A stretch of 64,000 bases of DNA. It comes from Aquimarina algicola (GTDB taxonomy: Bacteria > Bacteroidota > Bacteroidia > Flavobacteriales > Flavobacteriaceae). Numbering within the stretch: the first letter of the stretch is position 1; every line of letters begins with the position of its first letter. The stretch is taken from positions 1 through 64,000 of the forward strand of contig NZ_VFWZ01000008.1 of NCBI RefSeq assembly GCF_006443095.1. The letters are read 5' to 3'. The position numbers and the translations under genes were made by a program. Below are positions 46,570 to 54,903 of the stretch, in pieces. Below the pieces are notes generated by a model, which saw only the letters and a list, made by a program, of their open reading frames with translations, searched no databases and was not told the origin of the DNA.

Positions 46570-47649
46570 ATGTATACAAAAGACAAGTACTCCCTAAGAA
46601 CAGTATTACTTTGGACAAGGCGTTATATCTATATTTTTGTTTTAATATCTGTTATACCAGTAGTTCTTTACCAATTAGCAGGCTGGAAATGGCTACACCT
46701 GCCTTGGCGTCCTATAGGGCTTGTCGGTACAGCACTCGCTTTTATTAGTGGATTTAAAAATAATGCCTCTTATGGACGATTATGGGAAGCTAGAAAAATT
46801 TATGGTGGTATTGTGAATGCATCTCGACTTTTTGCAACTATGGTAAACGACTTCATTACTAATGAATTTACAGAAAACAATAAAACTGATGAAGAGCTAT
46901 TTCTAATTCGAAAAACCATAATAATGAGGCATGTAGCATGGATGACTTCGCTTAGGCATGCGCTAAGAGTTAAAAAACCATGGGAAACATCTGGTAATAA
47001 CACATCTGATAAAGAACATATGCAATCCATTCACATTCAAGAATACAAGTATACATTAGAAGAAGAGCTAGATGGGTATTTATCAGATGAAGAAAAGAAC
47101 TATGTGTTAGATAAAACGAATAAGCAAACTGCTTGTCTAAATTTACAATCCAAAAATTTTAAAGAGTTAAAAATGGATGGTTTAATTGAAGATTTTAGAC
47201 ACATGGAATTTAAGAATATAATCGGCGAACTTTTTGCTTTACAAGGAAAATCTGAACGGATAAAGAATTTTCCTTATCCACGACAGTTTGCAACACTCAA
47301 CTCTTTTTTTGTTTGGTTTTTTATACTGCTATTACCTTTTGGGTTAATGCACGAATTTGAAGAAATAGGGATTTCACTCATAGATTCTTTGTCTGGTAAT
47401 GAGATCTATTTCTTTATAGCCAAAAATTTTATTTGGCTCACTATACCATTTAGTATTGCTATTTCCTGGATATTTATAACAATGGAACGAGTTGGTGATG
47501 TTTCTGAAAATCCTTTTGAAGGGATGAGTAATGATGTACCCATTACGACGATCTCAAGAGGTATTGAAATTGATATCAGAGAAATGATAGGAGATGACAA
47601 AACAGAAATACCTAATCCCCATCCAGAATATAATAATACCCAAATGTAA
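46570..47649 (+). CDS. Bestrophin-family ion channel (UPF0187)
   Basis: 359 residues. Family motifs are TLLWTRRYIYIFVLISVIPV near the N-terminus, ALAFISGFKNNASYGRLWEA with the conserved RLWEA, and the C-terminal NPFEGMSNDVPITTISRGIE. Four hydrophobic segments: two at about residues 20-70 and two at about residues 243-305. Probably a pentameric inner-membrane channel. It is the last ordinary gene before the cassette-like region. Confidence 0.9.
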   Translation: MYTKDKYSLRTVLLWTRRYIYIFVLISVIPVVLYQLAGWKWLHLPWRPIGLVGTALAFISGFKNNASYGRLWEARKIYGGIVNASRLFATMVNDFITNEFTENNKTDEELFLIRKTIIMRHVAWMTSLRHALRVKKPWETSGNNTSDKEHMQSIHIQEYKYTLEEELDGYLSDEEKNYVLDKTNKQTACLNLQSKNFKELKMDGLIEDFRHMEFKNIIGELFALQGKSERIKNFPYPRQFATLNSFFVWFFILLLPFGLMHEFEEIGISLIDSLSGNEIYFFIAKNFIWLTIPFSIAISWIFITMERVGDVSENPFEGMSNDVPITTISRGIEIDIREMIGDDKTEIPNPHPEYNNTQM

Positions 47650-48018
47650 AATTAGTAATAATCATTTATTGAAATAATCTGTATTTGTCAGCATAAAAAA
47701 TAAGCCTTTTAGTCAATTGAAGCCTATCGCTTCAAATATAAAGTCATTTATTGATAATACTTTCAAAAGGTTCAGCATTTACCTTTCTGAGTTCTTTACA
47801 GTAATACTAAAATCTTACCTTACTATATCGTTATCTCGCTATCAATATTTTATAATCAAAAGGATTCGATATTCGTCCTGCGAGGTTACAAATGAGACAA
47901 AACTTATATAAGTGAGGCAATGTTGTCTTACTTTTTTGTTAGATATTGTTACTTTTATATTTAAGAAATAAAGGATATATATTCTTTATAACATTGTTTT
48001 CTCTAATAAATAATAGTA
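47650..48018 (+). other. Gap leading into the cassette-like region
   Basis: Bases 47650-47879 hold nothing I can recognise beyond AT-rich sequence. Repeat R1 copy c occupies 47880-47995. The first module core starts at 47996. Confidence 0.6.
47880..47995 (+). repeat. Dispersed palindromic repeat R1, copy c
   Basis: Almost identical over 115 bases to copy d (53343). Contains AATGAGACAAAACTTA, the hairpin GTGAGGCAATGTTGTCTTAC with a T-run, then TTAGATATTGTTACTTTTA and a conserved tail AGGATATATATTC..TTATAACATT. In both copies it ends exactly at the GTT core of the next module. Confidence 0.85.
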
Positions 48019-48684
48019 ATGAAAAAAACAATTTACACTTCCGTAGTTTTACTTTTTCTAATTTTTCTCTATTCAAATTTTGGTTTGCCAAATAAATTAA
48101 TAAATACTGAATTAGGAGATATTCCAGAGGTATCTATTGGAAATCAAATATGGATGAGTGAAAATTTAGATGTTGTTAAGTTCAGAAACGGAGATAAAAT
48201 AAGACATATAGATGAAAATTCTCATGAACAATGGGAGGAAGCTGGCAAAAAAGGGATACCCGCTTGGTGTTATTTTGGAACAGATGTTGTCGATTCAAAA
48301 GTTGTGTATAAAAAACTCTATAATTGGCATGCTGTAAATGATCCAAGAGGTTTAGCTCCTGAAGGCTGGCACATACCAAATGAAAGCGAATGGGAAGAAC
48401 TAGAAAACCACCTTGGAGGTTCAAATGAGAGTACTTGGAATAAATTGAAAAGTGATAAAGGTTGGAAATTCCCTAAGGGAACCAATGAAAGCGGTTTTTC
48501 TGCTCTACCAGGCGGAATTAGAAGTACCGAAACTAATTTTACTGGAGCAGGTTATGATGCTGTTTTTTGGAGTTCAACAGAGAAAAATAGTTACAATGCC
48601 ATAGGATACCATATTGAAGGAGGAAAAAGAATTAATTTAAAAGAGAGTGGTTTTTCAGTAAGGTGTATAAAAAACAAAAAATAG
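48019..48684 (+). CDS. FISUMP-domain exported protein
   Basis: 221 residues with a signal peptide (KKTIYTSVVLLFLIFLYSNF). The rest is a Fibrobacter succinogenes major paralogous domain: GNQIWMSENLDVVKFRNGD, YNWHAVNDPRGLAPEGWHIP, NESEWEELENHLGG, SGFSALPGGIRS and ESGFSVRCIKN. Such proteins are exported to the periplasm or surface; their role is unknown. First gene of the cassette-like run. Its module starts at 47996 (GTTTTCTCTA) and its end core (TAGAGATAAT, 48682) overlaps the stop codon. Confidence 0.88.
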   Translation: MKKTIYTSVVLLFLIFLYSNFGLPNKLINTELGDIPEVSIGNQIWMSENLDVVKFRNGDKIRHIDENSHEQWEEAGKKGIPAWCYFGTDVVDSKVVYKKLYNWHAVNDPRGLAPEGWHIPNESEWEELENHLGGSNESTWNKLKSDKGWKFPKGTNESGFSALPGGIRSTETNFTGAGYDAVFWSSTEKNSYNAIGYHIEGGKRINLKESGFSVRCIKNKK

Positions 48685-48754
48685 AGATAATAATGTATAA
48701 CAAAATATAACTGCCCTTCGGCAAGCTACGTTTGTTATACGAGACGTTATGCAT
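48682..48754 (+). other. attC-like site 1
   Basis: Begins with TAGAGATAAT (complementary at 8 of 10 positions to the module start at 47996). An inner stem GTATAACAAA/TTTGTTATAC encloses a small CCTTCGG-loop hairpin (TGCCCTTCGGCA). It ends in the next module's core GTTATGCAT at 48746. Confidence 0.65.
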
Positions 48755-48804
48755 AATAAGAGTAACCAAATGAGAATATTTACAGTTTTAAAATATTATT
48801 ACTC

Positions 48805-49233
48805 GTGACTAACACATTTGGTCAAAACGAAAAAATTAATAAAATGACGAGTCCAACTGAAATAACTAAAGAATTTATTAAAGATTATAAAGAGTGGAAT
48901 GATTTTGCTTATAATCTTTATGAATCTAATGATGAAAAATCTAGTTATAAAATTAGCAAAACATATGATGACTTAATTTTAAAATTTTGTAATCCTGAAA
49001 AAAAATATCAAGGACTTGCATACGGAAGTGATTCAAGCCATTGTCCGGAGCAAGAACAAGTTATCTCTGAAAAAATTGAAGCTACAAAAGCAATTGTAAA
49101 AACCAAGTTCGTAAATAAAAAGTTTAGTTTCATTACTCATGATTATGAATACTATTTTATTTTATCTGACAACAAGTGGATTTTAGAAGAATTATACTTG
49201 GTAGATGACGACGGAAAATACAAATCACTGTAA
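48805..49233 (+). CDS. NTF2-fold protein, resembles RhsIA-type immunity proteins
   Basis: 142 residues from GTG, or 129 from the ATG at 48844, which I consider equally likely. The region KEFIKDYKEWNDFAYNLYES, then YDDLILKFCNPEKKYQGLAY and GSDSSHCPEQEQ, followed by beta strands ending DNKWILEELYLVDDDG, is like small NTF2-fold immunity proteins found next to Rhs/T6SS toxins. No cognate toxin is next to it, so it would be an orphan immunity cassette. The module starts at 48746. Confidence 0.5.
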   Translation: MTNTFGQNEKINKMTSPTEITKEFIKDYKEWNDFAYNLYESNDEKSSYKISKTYDDLILKFCNPEKKYQGLAYGSDSSHCPEQEQVISEKIEATKAIVKTKFVNKKFSFITHDYEYYFILSDNKWILEELYLVDDDGKYKSL

Positions 49234-49240
49234 AATTACT

Positions 49241-49262
49241 ATACACAACAACGTCTATAAGT
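49241..49262 (+). other. attC-like site 2 (short, weak)
   Basis: ATACACAAC (49241-49249) pairs at 7 of 9 positions with the module's start GTTATGCAT at 48746. It is followed directly by ACGTCTATAAG, a degenerate core for the next module. No long inner stem is visible, so this site may be eroded. Confidence 0.4.
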
Positions 49263-49392
49263 AATTAAAACAAAACTATAACCCGCACACTATAAGCTTA
49301 TTAAAATCTATTTATAAAATAACCTGAATTTTTTGTTTATTAATTGCTACATTTTATGTAGCTTTGCTATCAAATATGTAGCAAGTAGTATT

Positions 49393-49731
49393 ATGTCATT
49401 ACCTATACCAGGAAAACCAGTAAGAGGTTCTAAATCAGGAAATCATTTAATGGCTCTTTTTGACCTACTAGGAAGAAGTTGGTCTATGGGGATTATCTGG
49501 AGATTACAAGAAGGGGCTTGCACTTTTCGAGCTCTTCAAGATAGGTGCGAATCTATTTCACCTACAACTCTAAACAAAAGATTAAAAGAATTAACTCAAG
49601 CTTTCTTGATAGAAAGAACTGTTGATGGATATTCTCTTACAGATAAAGGAAAAGAAATATTCTTATTACTCAAACCTCTAGAATTTTGGGCTAGGAATTG
49701 GGCTAAAGAATTTGAAAATAAAGAAAAATAG
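49393..49731 (+). CDS. HxlR-family transcriptional regulator
   Basis: I start it at the ATG at 49393 (MSLPIPGKPVRGSKSGNHLM); the longer frame upstream is rich in unlikely residues. The 112-residue protein has the winged-helix pattern LLGRSWSMGIIWRLQEGACT, RALQDRCESISPTTLNKRLK and YSLTDKGKEIF. It precedes a DUF1330 gene by 12 bases, so the pair is one module. Confidence 0.88.
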   Translation: MSLPIPGKPVRGSKSGNHLMALFDLLGRSWSMGIIWRLQEGACTFRALQDRCESISPTTLNKRLKELTQAFLIERTVDGYSLTDKGKEIFLLLKPLEFWARNWAKEFENKEK

Positions 49732-49743
49732 TTAATAAAAATT

Positions 49744-50037
49744 ATGAGCAAAGTAAATTTAACAATCGTAGCAACGATAGATCCTCATGGTAAGGATGAA
49801 TTATCACATTATCTTGAAAAAGTAGGTGCCTTATACAAAAAAGTAGATGCAAAACCTGTTAATAAATTCAAGGTAACAAAACCTCTAATAGGAAACCACA
49901 AACCTAGTTTAGTTTCAATAATGGAGTTTCCTAATATGAATTCATTGAATAGTGTATTTGAAAGCGAAGAGTATAAACAATTAATACCTTATCGTGAAAA
50001 AGCTTTTTCAAAATTAGAAGCATATATTAGTGAATAA
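49744..50037 (+). CDS. DUF1330-like ferredoxin-fold protein
   Basis: 97 residues, a small dimeric alpha/beta-barrel type protein (NLTIVATIDPHGKDELSHYL, SLVSIMEFPNMNSLNSVFES, EEYKQLIPYREKAF). The pattern fits DUF1330/NIPSNAP-like families. It is probably regulated by the HxlR protein encoded just upstream. Confidence 0.7.
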   Translation: MSKVNLTIVATIDPHGKDELSHYLEKVGALYKKVDAKPVNKFKVTKPLIGNHKPSLVSIMEFPNMNSLNSVFESEEYKQLIPYREKAFSKLEAYISE

Positions 50038-50041
50038 AACA

Positions 50042-50235
50042 ACTTACAACACTGTATAAAACATAGGACGACTTAGGTTTGTTCGAAAGGTTTCGTCTTA
50101 TTTGCTAAGTTACCAAACATAAAATTTTGCTTTTCAATATTAAAGATGAAAGCAAAATTTTATATTTGGTTTAGTATCCAACCGAAACATAATACACACT
50201 TTCTGTTCTACATTTTATACACTGAATGTTATCTA
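50042..50235 (+). other. attC-like site 3, long form (R3 copy a)
   Basis: Begins ACTTACAAC. Outer arms CACTGTATAAAACATAG and CTACATTTTATACACTG are near-complementary (about 14 of 17). An inner part (50107-50231) is about 85-90% identical to the site at 54760. It ends with the next core GTTATCTA (50228-50235). Confidence 0.65.
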
Positions 50236-50248
50236 TAATTTAAAGGAA

Positions 50249-50629
50249 ATGAAAATTGAAGAATTACAGTCTGGAATTTTGATCACAAATTTTGCAGCTG
50301 CTGCGGATGGAGGAAGTCTCTTCTTTGAATGCGAAACGACCCAAAAAGCTAAATTCAATTTACTATTTACTCAATATGTATTTCTAGATAACCCAGATCC
50401 TGAAATGATTCCTGGAAGAATTTACTTGAATCAAAAAATTATAGATCTAAAATCGAAAGAAGAGAAAATGATTCTGTTGGGATTGAAAAACTTCAATGTT
50501 AGTCATGAATTATTAGATATTGATCCGAATATGAAATCAGAACTTACGGATACGATAAATGAACTAAGTACCTTTTTCAATTCTGAATTATCAATTGAAA
50601 TTAAGAAAAAAGTAGATAACACCATATAA
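50249..50629 (+). CDS. Unknown soluble protein
   Basis: 126 residues, no signal or membrane helix (KIEELQSGILITNFAAAADG, KAKFNLLFTQYVFLDNPDPE). No family recognised. The module core GTTATCTA lies 14 bases before the ATG and its exact complement TAGATAAC is inside the last codons of the gene (50613-50620). Confidence 0.6.
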   Translation: MKIEELQSGILITNFAAAADGGSLFFECETTQKAKFNLLFTQYVFLDNPDPEMIPGRIYLNQKIIDLKSKEEKMILLGLKNFNVSHELLDIDPNMKSELTDTINELSTFFNSELSIEIKKKVDNTI

Positions 50630-50669
50630 ACTGAATTAAAACGACCGTTTATACTAGCCGTTGGCAGTT
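50613..50669 (+). other. attC-like site 4
   Basis: Begins TAGATAAC, a perfect 8/8 complement of the module's start. Inner segments CATATAAACTG and CGTTTATACTAG form an imperfect stem. It ends with the next core GTTGGCAGTT (50660-50669). Only 57 bases long, the size of a short attC. Confidence 0.7.
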
Positions 50670-50683
50670 ATAAAAAAACTTTA

Positions 50684-50959
50684 ATGATATTTTTAGTAAT
50701 TACTTTCTTTGCTTTAATTTTTATAGTAATATTTGGCATGCAAAAAAAGTATGCTTCTAAATATCCTAAAAAATACTTTAAATCAATATTCATCATTGCA
50801 GTATTGATTAGTTTAATTTCTGGAATAATAGAAGGGACATCTTATTCTCACGGCTTTAATACTCCTTGGTGGTTCTTTAGTATTATAAGCTTTATAATTA
50901 TTTTAACTACATCTCTAATTCTAATTGGTTTTTACCGTATTAAATATTCGAAAAAGTAA
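50684..50959 (+). CDS. Small three-helix membrane protein
   Basis: 91 residues, almost all hydrophobic: MIFLVITFFALIFIVIFGMQ, KSIFIIAVLISLISGII and WWFFSIISFIIILTTSLILI. Probably inner membrane. It is followed after one base by the exported protein, so the two form a two-gene module. Function unknown. Confidence 0.65.
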   Translation: MIFLVITFFALIFIVIFGMQKKYASKYPKKYFKSIFIIAVLISLISGIIEGTSYSHGFNTPWWFFSIISFIIILTTSLILIGFYRIKYSKK

Positions 50960-50960
50960 A

Positions 50961-51674
50961 ATGAAGAAAATATTTATTTCTTTAATATTAATTAATTTAT
51001 GTTGGCAGAGTAATGCACAAAAGAGTATTAATCTTGAAAGTATAGATCTAAATTTCTCTCCAAAAAAAATATTTCAACACTATGAAAATCTCAGGATTAA
51101 AATAACGGAGGATATTAAAATCTTGTCATCAAAAATTAAAAGAGATAAAAAAAACAAAGAATATATAGGTAAATTAAAAGAACTCATTTCTAAAAAACAT
51201 TCAGTTAATTTAATAGAATCATACGTTTGGACTATCCCAATAGACAAGACCAAAGAACATACTGAAGAAAACTCCAAGGAGTGGCTTATTGAATATGATA
51301 TGGTATCGCATTCTACTGTAGATTCTACTGCGTACTTTAAGGAAGTTATTTTTCCTAGTATTAATTTTTTGGAAGAACCTAATGGAAAATTTGTTGCATT
51401 AAACACTAGATCAAACAATAATATACCAACAAAAAAGTGGTGTTTGATAATTAGTAACATACTTACAACAGACCTTGGGCAATCAAAACATAAAAACATC
51501 AAATTATTTGATACAGAATATACTTTTAGAGAGTGGAGCAATGATGAGTTAGTGTATATATTAATATCACCTACGCAAATGAAAGGTTCTATTCGATTTT
51601 TTATAATTAGCAAAGTTCATTTTAATGATTTAAAAGGAGAATTTTCTGAAGGGAGTTGGTTATTTCTCAAATAA
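50961..51674 (+). CDS. Exported protein of unknown function
   Basis: 237 residues starting at the ATG at 50961; the in-frame upstream ATG at 50925 lies inside the previous gene. The signal is MKKIFISLILINLCWQSNAQ. The mature part is charged, with DYMVSHSTVDSTAYFKEVIF-like alpha/beta character. I do not recognise it. The module ends at AACTGTCGAC (51687). Confidence 0.65.
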   Translation: MKKIFISLILINLCWQSNAQKSINLESIDLNFSPKKIFQHYENLRIKITEDIKILSSKIKRDKKNKEYIGKLKELISKKHSVNLIESYVWTIPIDKTKEHTEENSKEWLIEYDMVSHSTVDSTAYFKEVIFPSINFLEEPNGKFVALNTRSNNNIPTKKWCLIISNILTTDLGQSKHKNIKLFDTEYTFREWSNDELVYILISPTQMKGSIRFFIISKVHFNDLKGEFSEGSWLFLK

Positions 51675-51686
51675 AACAAATACTAC

Positions 51687-51824
51687 AACTGTCGACAAAA
51701 ACTAAAAAATATTGCTTACAAATTTCCCCACTTGGTAAAATCACTTGCAAAACCAAAATTTAAGTATATTTATAAACTAACAACAACACAACACAACGAT
51801 TTCTTAGCCGAACCGTTGGCAATA
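51687..51824 (+). other. attC-like site 5
   Basis: Begins AACTGTCGAC, which matches the complement of the module start GTTGGCAGTT at 8 of 10 positions (both differences are transitions compatible with G-T pairing). It ends in the next core GTTGGCAATA (51815-51824). Confidence 0.6.
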
Positions 51825-51832
51825 ATTGAGAA

Positions 51833-52516
51833 ATGAAAAAAACACATAATATAATTATTTCTATTAGTTCTCTCTTATTGATAAACTTCTCTTGTACTAA
51901 AAAATGCCCTGATAATGTTGAGTTAAACAATTTTTATTTATCCGAGAAATCCAAAAAGATATTTCCTTATCAAAATGGACAAAAGGAATTGATATTTAGA
52001 GACTCAATAGGCAATGTTTTAACATTTGAACTTGATACTTCTAATAAAATATTTCTTTCTGAAAAGAATTGGAATGAGGATTGTACACTAAAAGATTCGA
52101 CGAACAAAGAAATAGAAGTCAAAGCCGGGATAGAGTGGCAAACTATTTCACTTAAACCTGATTCATTAATTAATTTATCATTTAATATTTTTCTCAAACA
52201 AGAAGTAGAAATCGACGCATCCAACCTTGAAGATATCAAAGAATTTGATGGAATAAATATTTATCGAGCTAATGTTAGCCAAATGGCTATTATAACTGAT
52301 ACAAAAAACTCTATTTTCAATAAATTACCTTCAGAAAAAGTAGAAAGTATCACGATTAATGGAAAGACATTAAATAATGTACTCAAATCTAGATATACAA
52401 ATAGTGGAGATATTTATTATGATATTGAAAAAGGAATAGTAGCGATTAATGAAAATCAAGGAGGATTTGAAAAAGAAAAATTTTGGGTTTTAGATAGTAT
52501 AGTATTCAAAAAATAA
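51833..52516 (+). CDS. Lipoprotein of unknown function
   Basis: 227 residues. MKKTHNIIISISSLLLINFSC is a lipoprotein signal with Cys21. The rest is a beta-rich domain (FPYQNGQKELIFRDSIGNVL, IVAINENQGGFEKEKFWVLD). No family recognised. The module core GTTGGCAATA is 8 bases upstream and its exact complement follows right after the stop (52518-52527). Confidence 0.7.
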   Translation: MKKTHNIIISISSLLLINFSCTKKCPDNVELNNFYLSEKSKKIFPYQNGQKELIFRDSIGNVLTFELDTSNKIFLSEKNWNEDCTLKDSTNKEIEVKAGIEWQTISLKPDSLINLSFNIFLKQEVEIDASNLEDIKEFDGINIYRANVSQMAIITDTKNSIFNKLPSEKVESITINGKTLNNVLKSRYTNSGDIYYDIEKGIVAINENQGGFEKEKFWVLDSIVFKK

Positions 52517-52517
52517 C

Positions 52518-52631
52518 TATTGCCAACATAGCTTAGCTTACAAAACATAGCTGATAAGTTTTAAACTAAAGAATTAGTATCTTTTTTATATTACGTTTCA
52601 TACCCTAGACCATCAGGCTGCTGTTGGTAGT
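52518..52631 (+). other. attC-like site 6
   Basis: Begins TATTGCCAAC, a perfect 10/10 complement of the module's own start at 51815. Includes CATAGCTTAGC and CATAGCTGATAAG segments. It ends with the next core GTTGGTAGT (52623-52631). Confidence 0.75.
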
Positions 52632-52647
52632 CATTTAAAACATTCTT

Positions 52648-53130
52648 ATGAAAAAAAATATTGAAATAGAATTAAAGTGCACTACTCAAGACGATTTAGA
52701 AATTCTTTTTTTATTTCAACTAGATGAAGACTCAAATTATTTAGCCGCATTTACTTCTAAAAATCCATCTGACAAAGCTGCTTATATCAAAAAATGGACA
52801 AGATTATTATCAGATGAAAAAATTAATGTTAGAACTATACTATTAAAGAATAAAATAGTGGGTAGTATTGCAAAATTTGAAATGGAGGATAATGCAGAAA
52901 TCACGTATTGGATTGGAAAAGAATTTTGGGGAAAGGGAATTGCAACTACTGCTCTTAAAAAATTTCTTGAAGTTGAAAAAACTAGACCTCTTTTTGGTCG
53001 TATTGCTTTTGATAATTTAGGTTCTAAAAAAGTATTAGAGAATTGTGGGTTTTCTCAAATTGGAACTGAAAAAGGATTTGCTAATGCTCGTGAGAAAGAA
53101 ATCGAAGAAATTATATTTAAATTAAAATAA
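52648..53130 (+). CDS. GNAT-family N-acetyltransferase
   Basis: 160 residues. The segment AEITYWIGKEFWGKGIATTA followed by LKKFLEV, then LFGRIAFDNLGSKKVLENCG and FSQIGTEKGFANAR, is the RimJ/RimL-like GNAT acetyl-CoA site. Substrate not predictable. Module start GTTGGTAGT, end ACTGCCAAC (8/9 complement). Confidence 0.85.
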   Translation: MKKNIEIELKCTTQDDLEILFLFQLDEDSNYLAAFTSKNPSDKAAYIKKWTRLLSDEKINVRTILLKNKIVGSIAKFEMEDNAEITYWIGKEFWGKGIATTALKKFLEVEKTRPLFGRIAFDNLGSKKVLENCGFSQIGTEKGFANAREKEIEEIIFKLK

Positions 53131-53182
53131 AAACGAACTGCCAACAACGAGTATAACTAATTGGCTCGTTTTATTTTACTAT

Positions 53183-53331
53183 GCCAGCACCAGTTTGCAA
53201 CTGGTGATACACGATATATATCGTCTTAAAACAGGTTTACAAACAATCATCTTAACCCAAAACATTCGCTATTACCACTCACGATTAGAATACCCATTCA
53301 CAAAAAAAACTTCTTATCTATAGTTATTGAT
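53183..53331 (+). repeat. Dispersed repeat R2, copy 1
   Basis: Starts with the palindrome GCACCAGTTTGCAACTGGTG and continues through a conserved TTTACAAACAATCATCT and CCACTCACGATTAGAATACC block. About 85% identical to 60392-60538. Palindrome plus conserved tail suggests a REP-like element mobilised by a tyrosine (IS200-type) transposase. Confidence 0.7.
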
Positions 53332-53342
53332 AATCCCCTGCC

Positions 53343-53456
53343 GAGGTCATAAATGAGACAAAACTTACATAAGCGAGACAATATTGTCTCACTTTTTTGT
53401 TAGATATTGTTACTTTTATATTTAAGAAATAAAGGATATATATCCTTTATAACATT
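53343..53456 (+). repeat. Dispersed palindromic repeat R1, copy d
   Basis: GCGAGACAATATTGTCTCAC with a T-run, then the conserved tail ending TTATAACATT immediately before GTTGTGTAAC. See copy c. Confidence 0.85.
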
Positions 53457-53475
53457 GTTGTGTAACATATACTAA

Positions 53476-54132
53476 ATGGAAAACGAATACTCAATCTTTA
53501 GAAAATATAAGACACTTGAACAAGCAAAAGAACTAGAAGAATTATTATCAAAAAATAGAATTGATTCCATTATTGGTGACAATTTTCCATCCGTTGATTC
53601 TATGTTTGGAGCTAATCCCTTGAATAATGAAATTGAGATTCGAATTAAGCAAATTGACTTCAAAAAAGCAGAGCAAATTCTTGAATCACAGGCAGAAAAC
53701 TTAATTAACGAAGTTGATAAAGATTATTACCTATTTGAATTCACAGATGAAGAATTATATGAGATTCTTCTAAAATCAGATGAATGGAATGAGTTTGATT
53801 ATAAGCTTGCTCAAAAAATACTGAAAGACAGAGGAAAATCAATTGACAAGGAATTATTAAACTCTCTAAAAAAAGAACGATTAAAGCAATTAGCTAAACC
53901 TGAGGGAAACCAAAAACCTTGGATCATCACGGGTTATTTTTTTGCAATATTAGGTGGAATGCTAGGTTTAATCATTGGATATTTCCTATGGACTTCTAAA
54001 AAAACGTTACCTAACGGGCAAAGAGTATATTCATACTCAAATAAAGACAGAAGACAAGGTAAATATATATTCTATATTGGGTTAATAGTTTTCCCTACAG
54101 CCTTTTTAATAAGATTTTTAAATCAATTATAA
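53476..54132 (+). CDS. DUF2007-like protein with membrane helices
   Basis: 218 residues. The N-terminal 75 residues (SIFRKYKTLEQAKELEELLS, DNFPSVDSMFGANPLNNEIE, IRIKQIDFKKAEQILE) resemble the DUF2007 putative signal-transducing domain. Two helices follow: WIITGYFFAILGGMLGLIIG at about residues 154-173 and YIFYIGLIVFPTAFLIRF near the end. The module's ends match exactly (GTTGTGTAAC upstream, GTTACACAAC downstream). Confidence 0.75.
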   Translation: MENEYSIFRKYKTLEQAKELEELLSKNRIDSIIGDNFPSVDSMFGANPLNNEIEIRIKQIDFKKAEQILESQAENLINEVDKDYYLFEFTDEELYEILLKSDEWNEFDYKLAQKILKDRGKSIDKELLNSLKKERLKQLAKPEGNQKPWIITGYFFAILGGMLGLIIGYFLWTSKKTLPNGQRVYSYSNKDRRQGKYIFYIGLIVFPTAFLIRFLNQL

Positions 54133-54135
54133 AAC

Positions 54136-54209
54136 GTTACACAACAGTTTGTATATTGCATATGTTCCCTTCGGGAAGCAAACGCAACATACAAGGAACG
54201 TTATACGAC
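54136..54209 (+). other. attC-like site 8
   Basis: Begins GTTACACAAC, a perfect 10/10 complement of its module's start. Stem TTTGTATATTGC / GCAACATACAAG (one mismatch), with a TTCCCTTCGGGAA tip. It ends in core GTTATACGAC (54200-54209). This is the clearest site in the window and 74 bases long. Confidence 0.8.
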
Positions 54210-54232
54210 ATAAACCAATTCTCTTTTTATCA

Positions 54233-54694
54233 ATGAAAGGAAACAGCTACGCTCCAGATGAAACAATAATTAAACTTTCAAGAACAAAACTGGTAACCAA
54301 AAATATTTTGTGGATTACCTTAATGATTGTTTGTGTTTATTCTGTTTACTTTAACCTTTATGGATTGAGATATTTAGCATTATTACTATTCTTTTTGTTT
54401 GTATATGGGGTTTATCAAAATGTAAAAAAAATAAAAAAAGAACCTAAAATTCAGTTGAGACTATCCAACAAAGGATTGACTCTAAAAAATAGATCTTTTA
54501 TTAATTGGTCCGAAATAAAAAAAATGGAGGTGATTGTCAAGCCAAATTATTCGTCTTCAATCCAACAGGAATATCTTGTTGTAAGCACAAAAAAAGGTAA
54601 AATGGAATTTTATGTTAACGAATTAAATATTAGTTCGTTAAGATTAGAATATTTGATTAAAATTTATAGAAAAAGGTTTGAAGAAAAAAAATAA
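54233..54694 (+). CDS. Small membrane protein with PH-like domain
   Basis: 154 residues starting at the ATG at 54233; the longer frame from 54149 runs through the attC-like site and is not coding. Two helices at about residues 25-70 (NILWITLMIVCVYSVYFNLY, YLALLLFFLFVYGVYQNV), then a soluble beta-rich domain (LRLSNKGLTLKNRSFINWSE, YLVVSTKKGKMEFYVNEL), the layout of PH-like bacterial membrane proteins. Function unknown. Confidence 0.65.
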   Translation: MKGNSYAPDETIIKLSRTKLVTKNILWITLMIVCVYSVYFNLYGLRYLALLLFFLFVYGVYQNVKKIKKEPKIQLRLSNKGLTLKNRSFINWSEIKKMEVIVKPNYSSSIQQEYLVVSTKKGKMEFYVNELNISSLRLEYLIKIYRKRFEEKK

Positions 54695-54703
54695 TTAAAA
54701 AAC

Positions 54704-54889
54704 GTTGTACGACGCTATATATGCGATCATAGCTGCAAATTGATCAATCGAATGGTTGCAAAGTTATCAAACATAAAATTTGACATTTACAAAAAATGAT
54801 AAAAACAAAATTTTATATTTGGTTTAGTATCCAATCGAAACATAGTGCACACTTTCTGCTCTACATTTTATACACTGAACGTTATGCAT
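54704..54889 (+). other. attC-like site 9, long form (R3 copy b)
   Basis: Begins GTTGTACGAC, 7 of 10 with the complement of GTTATACGAC (all differences are transitions). Shares about 125 bases with site 3, including TTATATTTGGTTTAGTATCC. It ends in core GTTATGCAT (54881-54889), the same core as at 48746. Confidence 0.6.
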
Positions 54890-54903
54890 AACCTGAAAAA
54901 ACA

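Larger units (their letters stand above)
53137..53475 (+). other. attC-like end 7 followed by two dispersed repeats
   Basis: ACTGCCAAC at 53137-53145 closes the acetyltransferase module. The remaining gap holds repeat R2 (53183-53331) and repeat R1 copy d (53343-53456), and then the next core GTTGTGTAAC (53457-53466). There is no gene here. Confidence 0.7.

Noticed and set aside
54149..54232. N-terminal extension of the PH-like membrane protein
   Set aside because: It would translate the attC-like site. The ATG at 54233 follows the module core and begins the real protein.
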